Assembly (NCBI GenBank): GCA_035760965.1
Contig: DASTRY010000021.1
Coordinates: 1-12,253 of the forward strand
Source of the DNA: JADGHX01 sp035760965
GTDB taxonomy: Bacteria > Pseudomonadota > Gammaproteobacteria > Steroidobacterales > Steroidobacteraceae
Reading direction: 5' to 3'
Length of the DNA stretch: 12,253 nt
This document shows, in pieces, positions 7,617-12,253 of this stretch (the stretch's first letter is position 1; each line of letters begins with the position of its first letter). A program made the translations under genes and the position numbers. The notes below the pieces were generated by a model. That model made no database searches, was not told the origin of the DNA, and saw nothing but the letters and a program-made list of their open reading frames with translations.

Positions 7617-8894
7617 TCAGAGACGTCCGTCGGTTTCGCCCGCCGGGTAGACGTGCTTGATGTCGAACAGCACGTGATTCTTGCGCCCGAAGCGGCGCGC
7701 GCCGCGCACACCCAAGTCCTTGAACTCCTTGTGCGCCACGGCCATCACGATGGCGTCGTACCGGCCCTTCTGCGGCTGCCTGATCAGGCCCACCCCGTAC
7801 TCATGCCGGCACTCCGCACTGTCCGCCCACGGATCGTACACGTCGACGAGCGCGCCGTGCTTCTTCAGCTCGCGCACCACGTCGAACACCTTGGAGTTGC
7901 GGATGTCAGGGCAGTTTTCCTTGAAGGTGGCGCCGAGCACGAGCACGCGCGCGCCATTCACTTGAATGCGCCGCTTGTTCATGAGTTTCACGACGCGGTC
8001 GGCGACGTAGATCGCCATGTTGTCGTTCAGGCGGCGGCCGGCGAGGATCATCTCCGGGTGGTAGCCGACCTCCTGCGCCTTGTGCGTCAGGTAGTACGGG
8101 TCCACCCCGATGCAATGACCGCCGACGAGGCCGGGCCGGAACGGCAGGAAATTCCACTTGGTGCCGGCGGCGACCAGCACTTCCTCGGTGTCGATGCCGA
8201 GGCGGTTGAAGATCAAGGCCAGCTCATTGATCAGCGCGATGTTCACGTCGCGCTGGGTGTTCTCGATGACCTTGGCCGCCTCGGCCACCGCGATCGAGGA
8301 CGCCTTGTGCGTGCCCGCCTTGATGATCGTGCCGTAGAGCTGGTCGACGAACTCGGCCACTTCCGGCGTCGAGCCCGAGGTGATCTTGCGGATCGTCGTG
8401 AGCCGGTGCTCCTTATCGCCCGGGTTGATGCGCTCGGGGCTGTAGCCGGCGAAGAAGTCCTTGTTGAACTTCAGACCGGAGACGCGTTCGAGGATCGGCA
8501 CGCACACCTCTTCGGTGCAGCCGGGGTACACCGTGGATTCGTACACCACGATGTCGCCCTTCTTCAGCACCTTGCCGACGCTCTCGCTCGCGCGCTCGAG
8601 CGGCGTCAAATCCGGACGGTTGTACTTGTCGATGGGCGTGGGCACCGTGACGATGAACACGCGGCACTTCTTCAGGTCCTGCAGGCTCGTCGTGAACGTC
8701 AGGTACTTCGCTTCCTTCAGCTCCTTGCGCGTCGTTTCGAGCGTGCTGTCCTTGCCGGCTCTCAGCTCGGCGATGCGCGCTTCCTTGACATCGAAGCCGA
8801 CGGTTTCGAAGTGCTTGCCGAATTCCACGGCGAGCGGCAACCCGACATAACCCAGACCCACCACGCCGACGCGGCACTTGCGGAGACTCAGCAC
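7617..8894 (-). CDS. tviB: Nucleotide sugar dehydrogenase, TviB/WbpO-type UDP-N-acetylhexosamine 6-dehydrogenase
   Basis: The enzyme oxidises C6 of a UDP-HexNAc to the uronic acid using two NAD+. The 425 residues align well from memory with Salmonella TviB of the Vi capsule pathway. Shared segments include GLGYVGLPLAVEFGK (13-27), TVPTPI (83-88), VVYESTVYPGCTEE (116-129), YSPERINPGDK (151-161), IENTQRDVNIALINE (210-224) and KWNFLPFRPG. The active-site loop is GGHCIGVDPYYLTHK with catalytic Cys261, and the C-terminal NAD domain has FKENCPDIRN. The start is GTG at 8894, with AAAGGAA ten bases upstream; the protein then begins just before the Rossmann strand. It is the first gene of the polysaccharide cluster, preceded by a 209-base gap from dnaQ. 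Family members use UDP-GlcNAc or UDP-GalNAc, and sequence alone does not settle which. Confidence 0.95.
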   Translation of the reverse strand: MLSLRKCRVGVVGLGYVGLPLAVEFGKHFETVGFDVKEARIAELRAGKDSTLETTRKELKEAKYLTFTTSLQDLKKCRVFIVTVPTPIDKYNRPDLTPLERASESVGKVLKKGDIVVYESTVYPGCTEEVCVPILERVSGLKFNKDFFAGYSPERINPGDKEHRLTTIRKITSGSTPEVAEFVDQLYGTIIKAGTHKASSIAVAEAAKVIENTQRDVNIALINELALIFNRLGIDTEEVLVAAGTKWNFLPFRPGLVGGHCIGVDPYYLTHKAQEVGYHPEMILAGRRLNDNMAIYVADRVVKLMNKRRIQVNGARVLVLGATFKENCPDIRNSKVFDVVRELKKHGALVDVYDPWADSAECRHEYGVGLIRQPQKGRYDAIVMAVAHKEFKDLGVRGARRFGRKNHVLFDIKHVYPAGETDGRL

Positions 8895-8904
8895 GGATGA
8901 AAGG

Positions 8905-8911
8905 TTCCTTT
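8905..8911 (-). promoter_or_regulatory. Ribosome binding site of the tviB-like gene
   Basis: Minus-strand AAAGGAA lies ten bases before the GTG at 8894 and is the best Shine-Dalgarno match there. It supports the non-ATG start. The site overlaps a small inverted repeat, AAAGG-AA-CCTTT. Confidence 0.5.
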
Positions 8912-8918
8912 AGTTCTT

Positions 8919-8953
8919 TATGTGTGGGTGCGGCTCTGGCCGCACCGAAATTC
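8919..8953. repeat. REP-like palindromic hairpin upstream of the polysaccharide cluster
   Basis: GGTGCGGC (8927-8934) and GCCGCACC (8939-8946) form a perfect 8-bp stem with a TCTG loop, flanked on the left by TGTGTGG and on the right by GAAATTCG. The shape and the flanks (TGTGGG, GC stem, CGAAA) resemble REP elements described in Pseudomonas and Xanthomonadales. It lies about 32 bases upstream of the tviB-like GTG and downstream of dnaQ, with no T-tract on either strand. It could be a scattered REP copy, or a structure in the leader or terminator region. One copy in the window cannot prove that it is repeated. Confidence 0.45.
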
Positions 8954-9103
8954 GCCGACCGCCGCCCGCAACCGGGAGGCATGGGGCCGCCATTTTCAGC
9001 CTGTCGTCGCGCGCACCGCTGCGACCGGGTTCGCAACTCGTCTCGAATGCGAGCCGGCTCACGCAGCGTGCGCGGGCTCGCGCGCCGCCCGGGTCGACGT
9101 CGG

Positions 9104-9889
9104 TCATGCAGTTGACAGAGTCTGCGCGCCGCCGCCGGCCGACTCGGCCGGAATTGCCGCCTCCAGCGCTTGCCACAGGCACTTGCCTTTGCTGGCCTTG
9201 GCGATGATCTGCAGCATGGCGTCGTGCGCGGTCAGCTCCTCGGGCGTCGGTCGGATCACGACCAGGGGTATCGCCGGCCGTAGCAAAGCACGCACCTGAC
9301 CGGCGCCCTCCACCACGTCTGCACCGGCCATCAGCTCATCGAGCGCCAGGCCGACCTGGCCGCCGGTCATCGCAAGGTAGACGTCCGCGAGGATGCGCGC
9401 GTCGAGCAAGGCGCCATGCAGCTCGCGGTGCGAGTTGTCGATCTCGTAGCGCTTGCAGAGCGCGTCGAGATTGTTGCGCTGGCCGGGGTGCATCGAGCGC
9501 GCAAGGGCCAGCGTGTCGAGCACGCGGCACTCCGCGGACGCGAGCCGGTTACCGAACGAGGGCACGTTGGCCGCGTGCCGGCGCAGCTCCGCATCGAGGA
9601 AGGCGACGTCGAACGCCGCGTTGTGGATGACGAGCTCGGCGCCGGAGATGAACTCCATCAGCTCGTCGGCGATGTCCGCGAACCGCGGCTTGCCTTGCAG
9701 GAATTCCGCGGTGATGCCGTGCACTTCGAGCGCGCCCTTCTCGATCTCGCGCTCGGGATTCAGATAGTGGTGGAACGTGCGGCCCGTGTGGCGGCGGTTC
9801 ACGAGCTCCACACAGCCGATTTCGATGATGCGGTGTCCTAGGTCGGGCTCGAGGCCGGTGGTTTCGGTGTCGAGGACGATCTGGCGCAT
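9104..9889 (-). CDS. dnaQ: DNA polymerase III epsilon subunit (3'-5' proofreading exonuclease)
   Basis: DnaQ is the proofreading exonuclease of the replicative polymerase core. The 261-residue product has the three DEDDh motifs: VLDTETTGLEP with Asp7/Glu9 (5-15), VIHNAAFDVAFLDAE with Asp94 (87-101), and HRELHGALLDARILADV with His158 and Asp163 (154-170). After YLAMTGGQ comes QVGLAL (178-183), aligned with the beta-clamp-binding QTSMAF of E. coli. The C-terminal tail, which binds the alpha subunit in E. coli, is present and somewhat longer (E. coli total 243). I chose ATG at 9889 because MRQIVLDTETTG matches the family start; the open frame continues to 10021, but that part looks non-coding. 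The gene lies downstream of rnhA in the same direction, whereas E. coli has the two divergent. Confidence 0.97.
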   Translation of the reverse strand: MRQIVLDTETTGLEPDLGHRIIEIGCVELVNRRHTGRTFHHYLNPEREIEKGALEVHGITAEFLQGKPRFADIADELMEFISGAELVIHNAAFDVAFLDAELRRHAANVPSFGNRLASAECRVLDTLALARSMHPGQRNNLDALCKRYEIDNSHRELHGALLDARILADVYLAMTGGQVGLALDELMAGADVVEGAGQVRALLRPAIPLVVIRPTPEELTAHDAMLQIIAKASKGKCLWQALEAAIPAESAGGGAQTLSTA

Positions 9890-10048
9890 GAGTTCCCGGG
9901 TGTTGGCCGAAACGACGCCGCGACTGACGGCGCGAACCCGCGCGAGTTTACCTAACTCGCATTCGAATCGGGACTCGGATTGTGGAAGTCGCGCGATTGC
10001 GCCCACAACGCTCCCGAGCACGATGCCGGGCGATGCGACCCATCGAGA

Positions 10049-10070
10049 GCGCGCCCGTCGAAAGGCGCGC
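10049..10070. other. GC-rich hairpin between rnhA and dnaQ
   Basis: GCGCGCC (10049-10055) and GGCGCGC (10064-10070) form a perfect 7-bp stem around an 8-base loop. It lies about 60 bases past the rnhA stop and 160 bases before the dnaQ start. There is no U-tract, so it is at best a weak terminator or attenuator, and at 65%+ GC it may be chance. Confidence 0.3.
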
Positions 10071-10074
10071 GCCC

Positions 10075-10123
10075 GATTCGAGCGCGTGCCGATTCGAACG
10101 CGCGCTGATTCCGAACGCGTGCC
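10075..10123. repeat. Three imperfect 16-17 bp tandem direct repeats
   Basis: Three head-to-tail units are seen: GATTCGAGCGCGTGCC (10075-10090), GATTCGAACGCGCGCT (10091-10106) and GATTCCGAACGCGTGCC (10107-10123). The array ends 7 bases before the rnhA stop codon complement and fills the 3' side of the rnhA-dnaQ gap. A protein-binding array, a slipped-strand expansion or a decayed satellite are all possible. No function can be assigned. Confidence 0.6.
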
Positions 10124-10129
10124 GCGCGC

Positions 10130-10585
10130 TCAGCGCGTCAGCTCATCGATCGCCCGATTGGCCAGCGCATCCACGCGCTCATTTCCCTCGATCCCGGAGT
10201 GTCCCCTCACCCAATGCCACTCCAGCGAATGCTGCGAAGCGAGCTCATCCAACCGCTGCCACAGATCCTGATTCTTCACCGGCTTCTTGTCGGCCGTCCG
10301 CCAGCCGCGCGCCTTCCAGCTCGGCAGCCACTCTTCGATCCCTTTGATGACGTACTGCGAGTCCGTGTACACGCGCGCACTTGTGCCGGGCCGCTTCAAC
10401 GCCTCGAGGGCGCGGATCGCCGCAGTCAGCTCCATGCGATTGTTCGTCGTGAGAGGCTCCGCGCCGGACAGCTCCTTCTCGCGATCTTTGTGAATGAGCA
10501 GCACGCCCCAGCCACCGGGGCCGGGATTCCCGCGGCAGGCGCCGTCGGCGTAGATCTCGACTGTCGAGGACGAGCGCGGCGACAT
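10130..10585 (-). CDS. rnhA: Ribonuclease HI
   Basis: RNase HI cuts the RNA strand of RNA-DNA hybrids and helps remove R-loops and primers. The 151-residue product has all catalytic acids: Asp14 in YADGACRGNPGPGGWG, Glu52 in NNRMELTA, Asp75 in YTDSQYV and Asp139 in GNERVDALA. The loop His129 is in VRGHSG. The basic handle region KARGWRTADKKPVKNQDLW (91-109) seen in E. coli-type enzymes is also present. The ATG at 10585 overlaps the stop of the methyltransferase gene (TGATG). A GTG one codon earlier would give a GTGA overlap and one extra residue, and either start is possible. The coupling implies one transcript with the methyltransferase. The neighbourhood is conserved with E. coli, where rnhA also sits between yafS and dnaQ. 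Confidence 0.97.
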   Translation of the reverse strand: MSPRSSSTVEIYADGACRGNPGPGGWGVLLIHKDREKELSGAEPLTTNNRMELTAAIRALEALKRPGTSARVYTDSQYVIKGIEEWLPSWKARGWRTADKKPVKNQDLWQRLDELASQHSLEWHWVRGHSGIEGNERVDALANRAIDELTR

Positions 10586-11340
10586 CACGAGGACGGCGAT
10601 CGCGTCGTCGGTTTGACGAGCCCACCGAGCACGCCGGGCTTCTCACGGAAGCGCGGCCGTATCGGTGTGAGTGTGTAGACGCGCTTGCGTGCCTTCAGGA
10701 GGTACGCGCCCGCAGGAAACGGGTTCAGCCCGCGTCGCAAATAAGGACCCGTGCCGCCAGTTGGCGACACACTGCCCCACGGCACACGAAATGCGTAGTG
10801 CCGCAACGCAACCACCTCGTAGCCGAGCAGCACCAGCCATTCCCGCACGCGTCGCTCGGAGAGGACACGGCGCATGCCTGGTGGGAATCCGCTACGACTG
10901 AGCCTCGCACGCAAACCCCACGCGCTGATCGGCCGAAATCCGAGCACCAAAAGCTGTCCTTCGCCCGTCAACACGCGATCGACTTCGCGCACGATCGCAT
11001 ACGGATCTGCCGCAAATTCCAGGGTGTGCGGCAATAGCACGGCATCGACCGAGTCGCTGTTGATGGGCAGCTGCGACGCGCGTCCGATGACATGCGCACC
11101 CGCGCCCAACTCGAGCGGAGCAACGACGGTTTGCGCGCGAGTGCGGCTTTTATGCAGCAACTCGCGCGAGCTGCCCCACGCGCCCACCTGCAGCAGCTCC
11201 CACCCGAACACATCCTCGAGCGCCTCGCCGAGCAGCTCCGATTCCGCGCGCAACAGCCCCGCGCCGAGCGGCCGCGACCACCACGTTTTGAGGGCCACGT
11301 CTCGGTCCGAAGGACGGGGATTACGGAAAGACGATGTCAC
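10585..11340 (-). CDS. Class I SAM-dependent methyltransferase, YafS-like
   Basis: This is a predicted cytoplasmic methyltransferase of 251 residues with unknown substrate. Motif I is degenerate (LLQVGAWGS, 49-57) in place of the usual D/E-x-G-x-G-x-G. The later Methyltransf_11 features are clear: LPINSDSVDAVLLPHTLEFAADP (91-113), where the family has LPF-D-SFD-V----LEH--DP, then EVDRVLTGEGQLLVLGF (119-135). The C-terminal tail is basic and Arg/Pro-rich. E. coli yafS occupies the same place next to rnhA, which supports the name. The start is GTG at 11340; another GTG at 11298 (residue 15) is possible because the leading residues are poorly conserved in character. The stop overlaps the rnhA start. 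It is divergent from mltD across 176 bases. Confidence 0.85.
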   Translation of the reverse strand: MTSSFRNPRPSDRDVALKTWWSRPLGAGLLRAESELLGEALEDVFGWELLQVGAWGSSRELLHKSRTRAQTVVAPLELGAGAHVIGRASQLPINSDSVDAVLLPHTLEFAADPYAIVREVDRVLTGEGQLLVLGFRPISAWGLRARLSRSGFPPGMRRVLSERRVREWLVLLGYEVVALRHYAFRVPWGSVSPTGGTGPYLRRGLNPFPAGAYLLKARKRVYTLTPIRPRFREKPGVLGGLVKPTTRSPSS

Positions 11341-11398
11341 AGGCTGGAAATAGTGTGAACTCAGCGGTTACAGTCCCGAACGCTAACCCGTAGTTTCG

Positions 11399-11419
11399 GC
11401 CCGGGCGCTGCGCCCGGGC
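11399..11419. other. Very stable GC inverted repeat in the divergent yafS-like/mltD gap
   Basis: GCCCGGGCG and CGCCCGGGC form a perfect 9-bp stem with a CTG loop. Outside it, TTCG and CGAA extend the pairing by four base pairs with one bulged G. It is about 60 bases upstream of the methyltransferase GTG and about 98 bases upstream of the mltD ATG. There is no T-tract, so it is not a typical intrinsic terminator. It could be an operator for the divergent pair, a REP-like element, or a cruciform-prone site. Confidence 0.5.
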
Positions 11420-11507
11420 GCGAATCGACCTTAGCACGCGGCCGGCGCTTTACGAAGAAGTCCACACGCCGCCAGAGACGGGTCGATGGTCTGGCGTCAC
11501 AGAGGGT

Positions 11508-11512
11508 AGGGA
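11508..11512 (+). promoter_or_regulatory. Ribosome binding site of mltD
   Basis: AGGGA four bases before the ATG at 11517, with a second GAGGG slightly further upstream, supports this start over the internal ATG at 11556. The latter would remove the basic n-region of the signal peptide. Confidence 0.5.
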
Positions 11513-11516
11513 TTTG

Positions 11517-12253
11517 ATGTTGGAATCGCTCCGCAGGGCCCGCGTCGGTCTGGGAATGTGCGCCGCGCTCGTGCTCGGCGCGTGCGCGCATGCGCCGGCC
11601 GATCGCTCGATGAAAGGGCCCACTGATGAAATCGTCGGCGCGCCGGTGATGGCCCGCACGACGCCTCCCGCGGAGCCGACCGCCGCCTTCCCCGAACCCT
11701 TCACCCCGCCCGCCGCGCAGACCCCCGAGACCAGCACCGAGCCCACGCCCGTCGTCGGCATCAACCCCTCGCAGTACAGCGATCTGTTCGATCGCATGCG
11801 CGCCGGGTTCAAGCTCGACGACGTCGACCAGCACGCTGTCGATCAGCAGGTCGACTGGTATGCGGACCATCCCGATTATCTCGAGCGCGCGTTCGCGCGT
11901 GCCGAGCTCTACATGTACCACATCGTCACGGAGCTCGAAGCGCGCGGCATGCCGCTCGAGATCGCGCTGCTGCCCGTCGTCGAGAGCGCCTTCGAGCCCT
12001 ACGCCTATTCGCGCGCGCGCGCCGCGGGCATGTGGCAATTCATTCCGGGCACGGGCTCGCGCTTCGGGCTGAAGCAGAACTGGTGGTACGACGGGCGTCG
12101 CGACGTAGTCGAGTCCACGCGCGCCGCGTTCGATTATCTGCAGTTCCTGCACGACGAGTTCAACGGCGACTGGCTGCTCGCCATCGCGGCGTACAACTGC
12201 GGCGAGATGACGGTGTCGCGCGCCATCGAGCACAATCAGGCGCACGGCAAGCC
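11517..12253 (+). CDS. mltD: Membrane-bound lytic murein transglycosylase D, lipoprotein (3' end missing)
   Basis: MltD cleaves the MurNAc-GlcNAc bond of peptidoglycan with 1,6-anhydro product formation and acts in the periplasm, attached to the outer membrane. The frame runs without a stop from ATG 11517 off the right edge (245 complete codons). The N-terminus is a lipoprotein signal: basic RRAR (6-9), a hydrophobic core, and the lipobox LGAC with Cys23. A Pro/Thr/Ala-rich linker follows at about 48-80. The transglycosylase SLT domain shows the family run ALLPVVESAFEPYA with catalytic Glu156, then ARAAGMWQFIPGTGSRFGL and AIAAYNCGE. These match the E. coli MltD pattern ALLPIVESAFNP...AAGIWQIIP. 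LysM repeats, usual at the C-terminus, would lie beyond the window. The gene is divergent from the yafS-like gene; in E. coli gloB lies between them and is absent here. Confidence 0.94.
   Translation, partial: MLESLRRARVGLGMCAALVLGACAHAPADRSMKGPTDEIVGAPVMARTTPPAEPTAAFPEPFTPPAAQTPETSTEPTPVVGINPSQYSDLFDRMRAGFKLDDVDQHAVDQQVDWYADHPDYLERAFARAELYMYHIVTELEARGMPLEIALLPVVESAFEPYAYSRARAAGMWQFIPGTGSRFGLKQNWWYDGRRDVVESTRAAFDYLQFLHDEFNGDWLLAIAAYNCGEMTVSRAIEHNQAHGK

Noticed and set aside
3407..8900. Long plus-strand open frames (about 415-597 codons) lying opposite pgi, the aminotransferase, the epimerase and the dehydrogenase.
   Set aside because: They mirror well-recognised minus-strand enzymes with intact motifs. 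Their translations are Arg/His/Ala-rich with no recognisable domain. High GC at third codon positions removes stops from the opposite strand.
8895..9103. Small open frames in the dnaQ-tviB gap.
   Set aside because: No ribosome binding site, no recognisable domain, and the sequence looks like a REP-type non-coding repeat region.
9890..10021. An upstream extension of DnaQ starting at 10021.
   Set aside because: DnaQ proteins begin a few residues before DTETTG, and the added 44 residues show no conserved features.
10075..10123. A CRISPR array or tRNA suggested by the repeated GATTCGAA strings.
   Set aside because: The units are contiguous with no spacers, and no cloverleaf arms can be drawn around the TTCGA strings.
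11361..12245. A 294-codon minus-strand open frame at the right end.
   Set aside because: It is antisense to the mltD frame, which has a lipobox, the SLT catalytic motif and a ribosome binding site. The minus-strand translation is low-complexity Arg/Gly/Val.

Overview
The window is GC-rich, densely coding bacterial chromosome. The gene families point to a gammaproteobacterium. The strongest sign is the block dnaQ - rnhA - yafS-like methyltransferase - mltD, which matches the E. coli mltD-gloB-yafS-rnhA-dnaQ neighbourhood apart from gene orientation and a missing gloB. The high GC and the Wzi type would suit a Xanthomonadales/Nevskiales-like lineage, but that placement is an inference.

Layout. 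(1) Positions 2-1738 (+) hold the C-terminal part of an outer-membrane capsule-assembly Wzi family barrel, cut by the left edge. (2) Convergent with it, on the minus strand from about 8900 down to 1748, lies a surface-polysaccharide cluster. In transcription order it contains a TviB/WbpO-type UDP-HexNAc 6-dehydrogenase, a CapI/UDP-glucuronate-4-epimerase-type SDR, a gap of 186 bases with a plausible promoter, a DegT/WbpE-type PLP sugar aminotransferase, glucose-6-phosphate isomerase (pgi), a family-2 glycosyltransferase, and a DXD glycosyltransferase of the Gly_transf_sug type whose start overlaps the previous stop (ATGA). (3) From 9104 to 11340 (-) come the housekeeping genes: the DNA polymerase III epsilon subunit, ribonuclease HI and a SAM methyltransferase of the yafS type. 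(4) From 11517 (+), running off the right edge, is a lipoprotein membrane-bound lytic transglycosylase D.

Working together. The dehydrogenase and epimerase would make UDP-GlcNAcA/UDP-GalNAcA-type acidic sugars. The aminotransferase would add an amino group to a keto-sugar nucleotide. Pgi links fructose-6-phosphate and glucose-6-phosphate precursor pools. The two glycosyltransferases would build the repeat unit, and Wzi would anchor the finished capsule at the cell surface. No polymerase, flippase, initiating transferase or chain-length regulator is in the window, so this is one end of a larger capsule/exopolysaccharide locus next to conserved housekeeping genes.

Non-coding space is small, with no gap above 300 bases. 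The gaps hold a REP-like hairpin ahead of the polysaccharide cluster, a hairpin plus three 16-17 bp tandem repeats between rnhA and dnaQ, and a very stable GC hairpin between the divergent methyltransferase and mltD genes. I found no tRNA, rRNA, CRISPR array, IS element or phage gene. I do not see a clearly undescribed system. The most notable points are the acidic amino-sugar pathway logic, the missing gloB and the structured intergenic repeats.
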